The position numbers and the translations under genes were made by a program. From Bacteroidia bacterium (GTDB lineage Bacteria > Bacteroidota > Bacteroidia > AKYH767-A > OLB10): a stretch of 49,859 bases of DNA. The DNA lies in contig JADLBQ010000070.1 of the NCBI GenBank assembly GCA_020847635.1, forward strand, positions 1 through 49,859, given 5' to 3'. Below are positions 19,027-27,163 of the stretch, one piece after another; position 1 is the stretch's first letter, and every line of letters starts with the position of its first letter. A model generated the notes under the pieces. That model ran no database searches and was not told the origin of the DNA. It saw only the letters and a list, made by a program, of their open reading frames with translations.

Positions 19027-19692
19027 TCACACCTTCAGATAACTCATTAAGGAATCATACCTGTCTTTAATAACTGATGAAAATTCAGACTGCTGATAAT
19101 AGCCAGTAACCGTGTAATCATTGCGGGCTAGTGCTGCAAGAATCCGTGTGAGATCAATCCGGTTAACTTTCAGAATAACTTCCAGGGTTTTCCCGTCTTC
19201 AGATGGATAACTACTCAGGCTTACAATCGCAGCATCATTTGATTCTACAATACGGGCTAACGATGAGAAAATATATTCAGAAGGCTGAATTTGCAAATGA
19301 ATAATTCCTCCGGGAATCATAACCCCGTTTGCAATGGCAAATGAATCAATCAGGTCGTTAACCGTTATGATGCCGGCATATTCATTCTGCAAGCTCAAAA
19401 CCGGTACAATCGGGTAATTAAATTGTGAAACGAACCGGATGGCATCAAAAAGATGTTGATTCTCATAAATGTAAACTTTGTTAAGCGGTAATTCTGCTTT
19501 TTCAATTGTAACGGAGTGATCCTCCATCTTCAGGATGTCTGATTCTGACAGTAATCCCAGAAACTCTTTATTTCTTATCACCGGAAGAAAGCGAACCCGA
19601 AATTCCTCCATCCAAGCTAAAGCCCGGTTACCATCATCGCTTACCTTTAATGGAGGTACAGTGTCCTTTATTAGTTCCTTTGCCAGCATCAT
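19027..19692 (-). CDS. CBS-pair and ACT-like domain protein
   Basis: 221 residues. Two CBS motifs occupy about 1-120 (VPPLKVSDDGNRALAWM and the YPIVPVLSLQNEYAGIITVNDL block), followed by a C-terminal region (about 130-200) with the alternating pattern of an ACT-like domain. CBS pairs usually sense adenine nucleotides or S-adenosylmethionine. Its place immediately upstream of nadK-associated genes suggests a regulatory role there, which is inference. The frame is open to an ATG at 19740, but that ATG lies within the -7 promoter element, so the start at 19692 (or 19689) is correct. Confidence 0.8.
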   Translation of the reverse strand: MMLAKELIKDTVPPLKVSDDGNRALAWMEEFRVRFLPVIRNKEFLGLLSESDILKMEDHSVTIEKAELPLNKVYIYENQHLFDAIRFVSQFNYPIVPVLSLQNEYAGIITVNDLIDSFAIANGVMIPGGIIHLQIQPSEYIFSSLARIVESNDAAIVSLSSYPSEDGKTLEVILKVNRIDLTRILAALARNDYTVTGYYQQSEFSSVIKDRYDSLMSYLKV

Positions 19693-19733
19693 AATGCTTT
19701 TACGATTAGAAAAAAGTATAGTTTTGAACGCAG

Positions 19734-19741
19734 CAAACATA
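19734..19741 (-). promoter_or_regulatory. Promoter -7 element of the CBS-Omp85-nadK cluster
   Basis: The minus strand reads TATGTTTG at 19741-19734, a full TAnnTTTG match, about 42 bases upstream of the chosen start at 19692. The long-frame ATG at 19740-19738 is part of this element, so translation cannot start there if the promoter is used. No strong TTG is found at the expected distance. Confidence 0.5.
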
Positions 19742-19778
19742 AGAACTTTGTTATGTTGAAAATTGTTTTCCCTTAAGA

Positions 19779-20501
19779 ATGATCCGGCTAAGTGTCAATA
19801 TTAACAAAATAGCTACCCTTCGAAATGCCAGAGGGGGTAATATTCCTGATGTATTGGAAGCAGCAGTACGGATACAGCAATTTGGAGCCGATGGAATTAC
19901 CGTTCATCCCCGGCCTGACGGAAGGCACATCCGCTATTCAGATGTAACAGATCTGGCCCCACTGATTTCAACAGAGTTTAATATCGAAGGCTATCCCGGA
20001 GATGATTTTGTTAAACTGGTTGAAGCAATTAAACCCGTGCAGGTGACGCTTGTCCCCGATCCACCTGGTGTTTTAACTTCCGATGCAGGCTGGAATACGA
20101 TTCAGCAAAAATCATTTCTGAAGGAAATAATTTCCTACTTCAAGTCATTTGGCTGCAGGGTTTCCGTTTTTCTGAATGCAGATGTTAGACTTGTAACTCA
20201 TGCGGCAGAAACCGGAACTGACCGGATTGAGCTTTATACAGGTCCTTATGCGCAGGCTTATCGTCAGAATCGCCAGCAGGCAATCGCTTCTTATATTACA
20301 ACAGCAGAGGAAGCATTGAGGTGTAATTTGGGAATTAATGCCGGCCATGATTTAAATCTTGAGAATCTTCGGTATTTTGCCGGAGAAGTACCCGGTTTGC
20401 TTGAAGTTTCAATTGGCCATGCACTGATCTGTGATGCCCTGTATTATGGACTTGAGAATGTAATTGGTATGTATAAGCACTTACTAAAAGGCGGTAATTA
20501 A
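19779..20501 (+). CDS. pdxJ: Pyridoxine 5'-phosphate synthase
   Basis: Condenses 1-deoxyxylulose 5-phosphate with 3-amino-2-oxopropyl phosphate, the last ring-forming step of DXP-dependent vitamin B6 synthesis. 240 residues, normal length. The opening LSVNINKIATLRNARGG, the catalytic ITVHPRPDGRHIR region (two His), the VTLVPDPPGVLTSDAGW segment (Asp where proteobacterial enzymes have Glu), the RIELYTGPYA phosphate site and the closing SIGHALICDALYYG block are all present. It is divergent from the CBS gene and followed after 33 bases by the WD40 gene. Confidence 0.97.
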   Translation: MIRLSVNINKIATLRNARGGNIPDVLEAAVRIQQFGADGITVHPRPDGRHIRYSDVTDLAPLISTEFNIEGYPGDDFVKLVEAIKPVQVTLVPDPPGVLTSDAGWNTIQQKSFLKEIISYFKSFGCRVSVFLNADVRLVTHAAETGTDRIELYTGPYAQAYRQNRQQAIASYITTAEEALRCNLGINAGHDLNLENLRYFAGEVPGLLEVSIGHALICDALYYGLENVIGMYKHLLKGGN

Positions 20502-20534
20502 CTTATACAATAGAAAATTGTTATCTGATCTGAA

Positions 20535-21440
20535 TTGATAAATGTCCGTAAGTTGGGTGAATTAACAGGTCATAGGGGACCTGTTTATTCAATTATATCT
20601 TTTAAGAATGGTGTCATTTCAGGAGGAAGTGACCGGATGGCAGTTTACTGGGAAAATGTTTCAGTAGATTCCGGAAGAGTACTTGCCCGGACGACTGGTT
20701 ATATTTTTTCATTGTTCTATCTGGCGGAAAAAGAGTTGTTACTGGCTGCTAATAGTGAAGGAGGCGTACATGTAACAAATCTTGCTACTAATGAGGAACT
20801 GCGGCTGCTGAAATTTCATTCAGCAGCTGTTTTTGATATGATTCCTATTCCGGAGCATAATTTATTTGTTACTGCCGGAGGAGACGGGACCATTGCATTT
20901 TGTGCGTTGAATGATTTCTCAATTAAATATCAAGTTCAGATTTCAGAAAAAAAGACCCGTTGCCTGCTGTATCATCCGGTTGAGGAATGGGTAGCTGCCG
21001 GGAGTAGTGACGGGAGAATTACAATTATTAATCTGGGTGACCTGAAGATTATTAACCAGTTTCATGCACATCATCCTGACTTCTCAGTTAACACAATGGT
21101 TTTGTCGCCAGACGGAAAAACATTAATTACGGGCGGGCGGGATGCATGTATCAATTATTTTAACATACAAGATAATTTCAGAAAAATCAGCTCGGTACCG
21201 GCTCATAATTATTCGGTGTATTCTATTGTATTCAGTCCTGATGGGAGCATGATGGCATCTGCTTCACGGGATCGAACCATAAAAATTTGGGATACACGAA
21301 CCGGTTCAGTTATAATGAGGATAACGGATGCAACCCATGGTTCACATAAGTATTCAGTTAATCGAATTCTATGGACCAGAGAATACCTTATTTCAGGAAG
21401 TGATGACCGTAAGGTTATCGTCTGGAAGATAAATCAGTAA
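20535..21440 (+). CDS. WD40 repeat protein, seven-bladed propeller
   Basis: 301 residues, composed entirely of seven WD40-like units of about 40 residues. The clearest is HNYSVYSIVFSPDGSMMASA ending in IKIWDT; the first and last (ending VYWEN and VIVWKI) close the ring. There is no signal peptide, so it is likely a cytoplasmic scaffold. The start must be TTG at 20535: an in-frame TGA lies at 20526-20528 and the next in-frame ATG is well inside the first blade. It follows pdxJ by 33 bases. The binding partner is unknown. Confidence 0.8.
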   Translation: MINVRKLGELTGHRGPVYSIISFKNGVISGGSDRMAVYWENVSVDSGRVLARTTGYIFSLFYLAEKELLLAANSEGGVHVTNLATNEELRLLKFHSAAVFDMIPIPEHNLFVTAGGDGTIAFCALNDFSIKYQVQISEKKTRCLLYHPVEEWVAAGSSDGRITIINLGDLKIINQFHAHHPDFSVNTMVLSPDGKTLITGGRDACINYFNIQDNFRKISSVPAHNYSVYSIVFSPDGSMMASASRDRTIKIWDTRTGSVIMRITDATHGSHKYSVNRILWTREYLISGSDDRKVIVWKINQ

Positions 21441-21441
21441 T

Positions 21442-21945
21442 TCAGTCAACAAAATGGGCTAACTGAGCTTTTAAAATCTGCCTGGCTGTATGAATTCTGA
21501 TTTTAACGGTTCCCAGCGGGATGTTTAGCTGCTGAGCAATCTCTTCGTATTTAAAACCCATATAACTCATCATAAAAGGCTCACGAAGATTTTCTTTCAG
21601 GTTGTTTATTGCTGTTACAATTTCCTCAGCCCCAAGATTGGCTTCTGCATGATTTGACTCAGTATTCCTGGCCGAATTAATGTAGAATTGAGTGTCTGTG
21701 TTGTCCGAAAAAATATGGCTGTTAACCAGTCTGCGGTAGTGATTAATAAATGTATTCTTCATGATGGTATAAAGCCATCCTTTGAGGTTTGTACCTGCAA
21801 CAAACTTATCCTCATACTTCATTGCCCGATATACAGTTTCCTGAACCAGGTCATTTGCTTCTTCCTGGTTATGAGTTAATTTCAGTGCAAAACTTCTCAA
21901 CTTCCCGTATTCTTCCTGAACAAGATTTCTAAAAAGAATTTTCAT
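21442..21945 (-). CDS. ECF-type sigma-70 family RNA polymerase sigma factor
   Basis: 167 residues with sigma region 2 (EEANDLVQETVYRAMKY and GWLYTIMKNTFINHYRR, about 27-80) and region 4 (about 115-165, with the HTH segment YEEIAQQLNIPLGTVKIRIH). The linker between them lacks region 3, as in extracytoplasmic-function sigma factors. No anti-sigma gene lies next to it. It is convergent with the WD40 gene, with one base between the stops. A TAACTTTG element 27 bases upstream may be its promoter. Confidence 0.92.
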   Translation of the reverse strand: MKILFRNLVQEEYGKLRSFALKLTHNQEEANDLVQETVYRAMKYEDKFVAGTNLKGWLYTIMKNTFINHYRRLVNSHIFSDNTDTQFYINSARNTESNHAEANLGAEEIVTAINNLKENLREPFMMSYMGFKYEEIAQQLNIPLGTVKIRIHTARQILKAQLAHFVD

Positions 21946-21971
21946 TTGAATATTGATCCTTTAAGTCTGAA

Positions 21972-21979
21972 CAAAGTTA
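21972..21979 (-). promoter_or_regulatory. Candidate promoter -7 element of the sigma factor gene
   Basis: The minus strand reads TAACTTTG, matching TAnnTTTG, 27 bases before the sigma factor ATG. No TTG was found at normal spacing upstream, so housekeeping use is uncertain. Confidence 0.35.
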
Positions 21980-22069
21980 ATTCATAATCATAAAATTTCA
22001 GAAGTTTATTATGAAGAATGGCTTAATTATGTATTTTTCAGATAGCTAACTGCCTGGCAACTAACAAAA

Positions 22070-22095
22070 GAGAGCCTTGCCAGAGCAAGGCTCTC
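22070..22095 (-). terminator. Intrinsic terminator downstream of the LTxxQ protein gene
   Basis: A perfect 11-bp stem, GAGAGCCTTGC (22070-22080) with GCAAGGCTCTC (22085-22095), and a 4-base loop. On the minus strand it is followed by TTTTGTT. It lies 26 bases after the stop of the gene at 22122-22508. Confidence 0.8.
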
Positions 22096-22121
22096 AAACT
22101 ATTAATACATAACAAATCAGA

Positions 22122-22508
22122 TTAATGATCGCAATGCGCTTTGCCAGAACCTTTACCCCGATTCAGGTTTTTAGCCTTCTCCATCCGTTCACTTCTGTTT
22201 GCTTTTAATTTCTCCATTTGTTCGGGAGTTAATACCTCTGATAATTTTTTGTCCATTGCATCCCTTTCTGCTTTTCTGGTTACTTCTGCCTTTTCACGAG
22301 CTTGTTGATTTTCTAAAATGATGTCGTACACTTTCTGGGATTGCTGATCAGTCAGTTCAAGCCGGTCTTTCATACCGGCAGCTATTTTTTCTGCACGTTG
22401 TTCGGGAGTGGCACTGGGATTTTGATGCAGGTCTTGCTGAGCATGAACAACGAGTACTGAGAAAAGTATTAGTACCAGAACAGGAATTCTTAAAATGATT
22501 TTTTTCAT
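22122..22508 (-). CDS. Small periplasmic helical protein with LTxxQ motifs (Spy/CpxP-like)
   Basis: 128 residues: a signal peptide (about 1-23, ending VVHAQQ) and a highly charged helical body. Two LTxxQ motifs (LTDQQ near residue 53 and LTPEQ near 93) are the hallmark of the Spy/CpxP superfamily of periplasmic chaperones and stress sensors. The C-terminus is a Gly/Lys-rich tail ending HCDH, a possible metal site. It is followed by a strong terminator and stands as a single-gene unit. The function is inferred from motifs only. Confidence 0.7.
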   Translation of the reverse strand: MKKIILRIPVLVLILFSVLVVHAQQDLHQNPSATPEQRAEKIAAGMKDRLELTDQQSQKVYDIILENQQAREKAEVTRKAERDAMDKKLSEVLTPEQMEKLKANRSERMEKAKNLNRGKGSGKAHCDH

Positions 22509-22604
22509 AATTTTTATGTTTTAGATTCTGTGATTATTGACTTCCTGTCATATCAAAGGTTTAAAGAATATTTGGCCTTCCTGGCCAACTTCAACAAATA
22601 TTCA

Positions 22605-22641
22605 CAAAAGAAAAAAGCCTCTGCAAAACTTACAGAAGCTT
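22605..22641 (-). terminator. Intrinsic terminator of the rplM-rpsI-rpsB-tsf operon
   Basis: AAGCCTCTG (22615-22623) pairs with CAGAAGCTT (22633-22641) with one mismatch and a 9-base loop. Read on the minus strand the stem is followed by TTTTTTCTTTTG. It lies 25 bases after the tsf stop. Confidence 0.72.
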
Positions 22642-22665
22642 AAATTCTTACTGGATTGGAAAGAA

Positions 22666-23502
22666 TTACCCTAACTGCACTCTCTTAAATGCTGTTACAG
22701 TCAAACCTTTTTCAATACTCTCAAGATATTGGCGAACAGTCTTTTTGTCTTCCTTAATATAGGCTTGATTGAGCAGGGTTGATTCCTGATAAAATTTATT
22801 AAGTTTTCCTAAAGCAATCTTTTCGATCATATGCTCAGGTTTACCATCAGCTCTTGCCTGTTCTTTTCCAATTTCAATTTCACGTTCAAGTGTTTTCGGA
22901 TCAACATCATTTTTATCAATTGCTACCGGATTCATTGCTGCAATCTGCATTGCGATATTCTTACCGGCATCTTCGGTATTTAAGGCATTACTTAATCCGA
23001 GCATGGATACTACTTTATTACCCGGATGAATGTAAGCAATAACTCTTGGTGCTTCAATCGTTTCATAGCAGGTGATGTCAATCTTCTCTCCAATTTTACC
23101 AACAAGATCAATAAGCTTTTCACCTAAAGTTGCTCCTTCCATTGGAAGGGCTTTCAGTGCATCAATAGAAACAGGACTATTCTGCACAGCCAGATTCAGT
23201 GCATCTTCAGCAAACTTTATAAAATCAGCACTTTTAGCTACAAAATCAGTTTCACTGCTTAAAGCCAGCATCCAGCCTTTGGTATGTTCATTATTGGTTT
23301 TTGCCGTTGCATAACCTTCTTTTGCCTCGCGGTCTGCTCGGTTTGCAGCTACTTTCTGACCTTTCTTTCGAAGTTCGTCAATCGCCTTTTCAAAATTACC
23401 ACCGGTTTCAATAAGCGCTTTTTTGCAATCCATCATTCCTGCCCCGGTGATCTGACGGAGTTTATTTACATCGGATGCGGAAATAGTTACTGTTGTTGAC
23501 AT
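22666..23502 (-). CDS. tsf: Translation elongation factor Ts
   Basis: Nucleotide exchange factor that recycles EF-Tu-GDP. 278 residues. The N-terminal UBA-like domain has VNKLRQITGAGMMDCKKAL, the core has the TDFVAKS segment that contacts EF-Tu, and the dimerisation half carries IAMQIAAMNP. It is the last gene of the ribosomal operon, separated from rpsB by a 78-base gap that contains a terminator-like hairpin, so its level may be set partly by readthrough. Confidence 0.97.
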   Translation of the reverse strand: MSTTVTISASDVNKLRQITGAGMMDCKKALIETGGNFEKAIDELRKKGQKVAANRADREAKEGYATAKTNNEHTKGWMLALSSETDFVAKSADFIKFAEDALNLAVQNSPVSIDALKALPMEGATLGEKLIDLVGKIGEKIDITCYETIEAPRVIAYIHPGNKVVSMLGLSNALNTEDAGKNIAMQIAAMNPVAIDKNDVDPKTLEREIEIGKEQARADGKPEHMIEKIALGKLNKFYQESTLLNQAYIKEDKKTVRQYLESIEKGLTVTAFKRVQLG

Positions 23503-23544
23503 AATAAATAAAATGAATAGTTATTAATTAAAAATGGTATGATT

Positions 23545-23575
23545 TAAAAAATCCCTCCCGATGTCGGAAGGGATT
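23545..23575 (-). terminator. rpsB-tsf intergenic terminator or attenuator
   Basis: AATCCCTCCCGA (23550-23561) pairs with TCGGAAGGGATT (23564-23575), 11 of 12 positions, and on the minus strand is followed directly by a T run then AAATC. It has the form of an intrinsic terminator between two genes that are normally co-transcribed, so it probably reduces tsf expression relative to rpsB. Confidence 0.7.
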
Positions 23576-23580
23576 CAGAT

Positions 23581-24462
23581 TCAGGATTGTTTTTTTCTGC
23601 TCCCACCCGCAGAAGGTTTCCTTGGACGACTAGATTTTTTTGAAGTTCCGGATAACTCAGATGCTGGTTCAGTTTCGTCATCATTTGATTCATCTCTGTG
23701 GTGGGATGCAAGTACTGCATCTTCAGATTCTTCATCCATGGCTATTTCTTTTTCGCGTTCCATCTCCTTATCAACTTTTCTTTCAGCCATTCCTTCTTCA
23801 ATTGCCTTTACAATAGCATTCATAATAAGTTCAATGGACTGGCTTGCATCATCATTGGCCGGAATCGGGAAGTCAATCTGGGTCGGATCAGAGTTGGTAT
23901 CACAAATGGCAATGGTTGGGATGTTCAGTTTTGCGGCTTCTGCTACTGAAATATGTTCTTTAACCACATCTACAATAAATAAGGCAGAAGGCAAACGAAC
24001 TAAATCGGCAATGCTGGAGAGAAATCTTTCCATTTTAACTTTCTGCCTGGACACCTGTAGTTTTTCTCTTTTTGACATATTGTCAAATGCTGCATCAGCC
24101 ATTAGTTTTTCATAGCCCTGCATTTTCTTAACAGATTTACGCTGAGTAGCGAAGTTGGTCAGAAAACCACCTGGCCAGCGTTCTGTGATATAGGGCATAT
24201 CAACGGATTTGGCAGCTTTTGCAATGATATCTTTTGCTTGCTTTTTGGTAGCCACGAACAGAATCTTTTTGCCTGATTTTGCGATTTGTTTAACCGCTGC
24301 TGCAGCTTCTTCCAGTTTTGCCTGAGTTTTATTAACATCTATCAAATGAATGCCATTGCGCTCCATTAATATGTAAGGAGCCATTTTTGGATTCCATTTT
24401 CTTTTCAGGTGGCCAAAATGTACACCTGCTTTAATCATCTCGTCCTGTACAGTATTGTTCAT
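23581..24462 (-). CDS. rpsB: 30S ribosomal protein S2 with charged C-terminal extension
   Basis: Universal small-subunit protein bound near S1 and the 16S head. Residues 1-230 are a standard S2 core (AGVHFGHLKRKWNPKM near the start, ITERWPGGFLTNF, and AICDTNSDP near 188). The protein has 293 residues because of an added tail of about 60. The tail is first acidic (EESEDAV, DESNDDE) and then Ser/Arg/Lys-rich to the stop (SSRPRKPS, GGSRKKQS). The tail is probably disordered. It lies 25 bases after rpsI. Confidence 0.97.
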   Translation of the reverse strand: MNNTVQDEMIKAGVHFGHLKRKWNPKMAPYILMERNGIHLIDVNKTQAKLEEAAAAVKQIAKSGKKILFVATKKQAKDIIAKAAKSVDMPYITERWPGGFLTNFATQRKSVKKMQGYEKLMADAAFDNMSKREKLQVSRQKVKMERFLSSIADLVRLPSALFIVDVVKEHISVAEAAKLNIPTIAICDTNSDPTQIDFPIPANDDASQSIELIMNAIVKAIEEGMAERKVDKEMEREKEIAMDEESEDAVLASHHRDESNDDETEPASELSGTSKKSSRPRKPSAGGSRKKQS

Positions 24463-24487
24463 TTGTGTTGATTTCCGGATTAATAAA

Positions 24488-24874
24488 TTAACGTTTGCTA
24501 AACTGGAATCTCTTACGGGCTTTTTTCTGTCCCGGCTTTTTTCGTTCTACCATTCTTGAATCACGGGTCAACAGACCATTGCTTCTGAGTATGGGTTTAA
24601 GTTCTTCATTGGTCTTAACCAGTGCACGTGCAATGGCTAACCGAATGGCTTCTGCCTGGCCGGTAATTCCGCCTCCTTCGACATTAGCTTTAACATCAAA
24701 AGCATCTTTTTGTCCAGCAATTTCAAAAGACTGGTTGATTTTGTATTGAAGTGGCAGTGAAGAGAAGTAATCTTTGTAGTCGCGGTTGTTTACCTTAATT
24801 TCACCGCTGCCTGCTGTCATGTAAATTCGTGCAATGGCGGTTTTTCGTCTTCCAATGGTATGAGTTACGTCCAT
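24488..24874 (-). CDS. rpsI: 30S ribosomal protein S9
   Basis: 128 residues with the full S9 pattern: TIGRRKTAIARIYM at the N-terminus, the GGGITGQAEAIRLAIARAL helix, and the basic tail RMVERKKPGQKKARKRFQFSKR whose last residues reach the P-site tRNA. It starts 6 bases after the rplM stop. Confidence 0.98.
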   Translation of the reverse strand: MDVTHTIGRRKTAIARIYMTAGSGEIKVNNRDYKDYFSSLPLQYKINQSFEIAGQKDAFDVKANVEGGGITGQAEAIRLAIARALVKTNEELKPILRSNGLLTRDSRMVERKKPGQKKARKRFQFSKR

Positions 24875-24880
24875 GAATTC

Positions 24881-25330
24881 CTAGTTTGAGAGGTTTATTT
24901 TTTTTGGTTGTTGAGCCTGATGCGGGTGTTCAGTTCCGGTATAAATAAAGAGATTTCGTTTTAACTTATTTCCAAGTTTTGTTTTCGGCAACATGCGGTG
25001 GATAGCATATTCAAGAATTAATGTCGGATCTGTTTGAATTAATTTTTCGGGTGTAGAGGTTCGCTGACCGCCAGGGTAACCTGTATGGCGAACATATTCC
25101 TTCTCAGTAAGTTTGTTTCCAGTAAAGCGAACTTTTTCGGCATTGATGATAATGACATTGTCACCACAGTCAACATGAGGTGTAAAGGAAGGTTTTGTTT
25201 TTCCGCGCAAAATTTTTGCTATTTCTGATGCAAAACGACCTACTGTTTGGTTTTCAGCATCAACCAAAACCCACTGTTTATCAATAGTGTTTTTGTTGGC
25301 TGAGACGGTTTTATAGCTTAACGTATTCAC
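24881..25330 (-). CDS. rplM: 50S ribosomal protein L13
   Basis: 149 residues, first gene of the rplM-rpsI-rpsB-tsf operon. Family features: WVLVDAENQTVGRFAS near the start, GDNVIIINAEKVRFTG, the KEYVRHTGYPGG loop, and AIHRMLPKTKLG. A typical Bacteroidota promoter lies 26 bases upstream. Confidence 0.98.
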   Translation of the reverse strand: MNTLSYKTVSANKNTIDKQWVLVDAENQTVGRFASEIAKILRGKTKPSFTPHVDCGDNVIIINAEKVRFTGNKLTEKEYVRHTGYPGGQRTSTPEKLIQTDPTLILEYAIHRMLPKTKLGNKLKRNLFIYTGTEHPHQAQQPKKINLSN

Positions 25331-25355
25331 AGTATTGCTTTTTATTTAGGGGTCG

Positions 25356-25385
25356 CAAATGTAATGTTTTAAAACGTATCAACAA
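25356..25385 (-). promoter_or_regulatory. rplM operon promoter
   Basis: On the minus strand TTG at 25385-25383 is followed by 19 bases and TACATTTG at 25363-25356, a full TTG-N19-TAnnTTTG match. The predicted transcript start is about 25348, giving a leader of roughly 18 bases before the rplM ATG. Confidence 0.75.
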
Positions 25386-25395
25386 GCTTACTTTC

Positions 25396-25403
25396 TACTT
25401 TTG
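25396..25403 (+). promoter_or_regulatory. Candidate promoter -7 element for the fused ABC ATPase gene
   Basis: TACTTTTG matches TAnnTTTG and points away from the rplM promoter, 74 bases before the ABC ATPase ATG. There is no TTG at standard distance upstream, so support is partial. Confidence 0.35.
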
Positions 25404-25477
25404 TTTAATTGCAGGTATTGTTGAAAAGCTTCGGACTAGTAGAAATACAGGAAGAAATGAAAATGTAAATTAGCCAT

Positions 25478-27163
25478 ATGAGTGAAAAGCTATTGGAAGT
25501 AAGGCAGTTATGCATAAGTTTTCAATCAGCTAAAGGGCTGGTCCCAATAACTACCAATCTCTCGTTTTCAATTAATAAGGGTGAAATAGTAGGTCTTGCC
25601 GGTGAATCAGGTGCAGGAAAATCAGTTACGGCCCTCGCTCTGCTCAGATTACTCCCTTTTAAGGCATTGACCTCAGGTGAAATTTTTTTTGGTAACCTGG
25701 CAATTCATCAATCAGATGAGAAATTAATGCAGCAAATAAGAGGTAAAAGGATCTCCCTCATACTTCAGGAATCGTTGAATGTACTTAATCCGGTGTTTAC
25801 ATGCGGTGAACAGCTTCTGGAAATTGTAATGCAACATCAAAAAGTAAAACGAAAAGAAGCTTACAACCGCTCTATTGAACTGTTAAATAAAACAGGTTTG
25901 CAGCCTGCTGAGCATGTATTTAAGTCCTACCCTCATCAGCTTTCCGGAGGTCAGCGACAAAGAGTTTTAATTGCAATTGCAATTTGCGGGTATCCCGAAC
26001 TCCTGATTGCCGATGAGCCAACCAGTGCATTAGACAGTTCAGTTCAACGATCCATTATACAGTTGCTGCAAATGCTGTGTGCAGAACGTAAAATGGCAAT
26101 GATTCTGATATCTCATAACCTTCATTTATTGTCATGCATTGCTGACCGGCTGGTGATTATGCACAAAGGGAAAATGGTTGAATCCGGGAATGTAAAGGAA
26201 TTGCTTACTCACCCGGGTCATAGCTATACTAAAAAATTATTAGCGTGTAATCCTCCGTTAACTATCCGATTAAGAAGACTAAATGAAGGCGAAGAAGTGA
26301 GCTCAGGAACTGCAAAGGATCACTATTTTAAGCTAGGTGAACTAGAGGCTAGAACTGAGAAGATTTACCAAACTCAACCTTTTCTTCAAGTCAGATCAGT
26401 TTCAAAAAACTATGCTGTACGGAGCAGGTTTGGGCAACAGAAGAGACTAAGCGAGGCTGTTAGAAATGTTTCATTTGAAATGTATCCCGGAGAAACACTG
26501 GGCATCATCGGAGAATCAGGCTCGGGCAAAAGCACCCTGGCACAAATAGTTGCTGGTCTGATAAAACCCGATTCGGGGGAGGTACTTCTAAACGGGAATA
26601 ATTTACACAAGCTGACAAGAAAAGAAGATAAGGGAATAAGGCAACGAATTCAAATAATTTTCCAGGATTCCTACTCTTCACTGAATCCCTATACAACGGT
26701 TGGATATTTGCTAATGGAGCCAATGAAAGTCCATAAGCTTTATAAAAACCATAAATATCAAAAGGAAAAAGCTGTAGCATTACTTGAACAGGTTGGACTG
26801 ACTGCCGATTACCTGGTGCGTTTCCCGCATGAACTTAGCGGAGGGCAGCAACAACGGATTGCCATTGCACGTGCACTTACCGTTAATCCTGAGTTTATTA
26901 TTTGTGATGAAATTGTTTCCTTTCAGGATGTTTGTCTACAGTCACAGATTCTTAACCTGATCAATCAACTGAAGAATAGTTACGGTTTTTCCTGTCTGTT
27001 TATTTCACATGATCTTTCAGTTATTCGTTTTATGAGTGACCGTGTAGGAGTTATTCATCAAGGTGAAATAATTGAAACCGCATTGTCTGACCGCTTTTTT
27101 AAATATCCTGAAACTGAGATTGCCAGGTCAATGCTTAGTTCTGCGGAGTATTTTATGAATTAA
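25478..27163 (+). CDS. Fused double ATP-binding protein of peptide/nickel-type ABC importer
   Basis: 561 residues with two complete oligopeptide-type nucleotide-binding domains in tandem, as in YejF and GsiA. Domain 1 (about 1-260): Walker A GESGAGKSV, LSGGQRQRV, Walker B LIADEPTSALD. Domain 2 (about 305-561): GESGSGKST, LSGGQQQRI, and a Walker B region reading FIICDEIVSFQDV. The usual CDEPVSALDV is altered at three positions there, including the D-loop, so domain 2 may be catalytically weak. No permease or binding-protein genes lie nearby, so the rest of the transporter is elsewhere. Its end overlaps the epimerase gene by four bases, tail to tail. Confidence 0.9.
   Translation: MSEKLLEVRQLCISFQSAKGLVPITTNLSFSINKGEIVGLAGESGAGKSVTALALLRLLPFKALTSGEIFFGNLAIHQSDEKLMQQIRGKRISLILQESLNVLNPVFTCGEQLLEIVMQHQKVKRKEAYNRSIELLNKTGLQPAEHVFKSYPHQLSGGQRQRVLIAIAICGYPELLIADEPTSALDSSVQRSIIQLLQMLCAERKMAMILISHNLHLLSCIADRLVIMHKGKMVESGNVKELLTHPGHSYTKKLLACNPPLTIRLRRLNEGEEVSSGTAKDHYFKLGELEARTEKIYQTQPFLQVRSVSKNYAVRSRFGQQKRLSEAVRNVSFEMYPGETLGIIGESGSGKSTLAQIVAGLIKPDSGEVLLNGNNLHKLTRKEDKGIRQRIQIIFQDSYSSLNPYTTVGYLLMEPMKVHKLYKNHKYQKEKAVALLEQVGLTADYLVRFPHELSGGQQQRIAIARALTVNPEFIICDEIVSFQDVCLQSQILNLINQLKNSYGFSCLFISHDLSVIRFMSDRVGVIHQGEIIETALSDRFFKYPETEIARSMLSSAEYFMN

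Noticed and set aside
23544-24115. Frames opposite and overlapping rpsB, one rich in serine
   Set aside because: The Ser-rich plus-strand frame is the antisense of the repetitive charged rpsB tail; compositional artefact.
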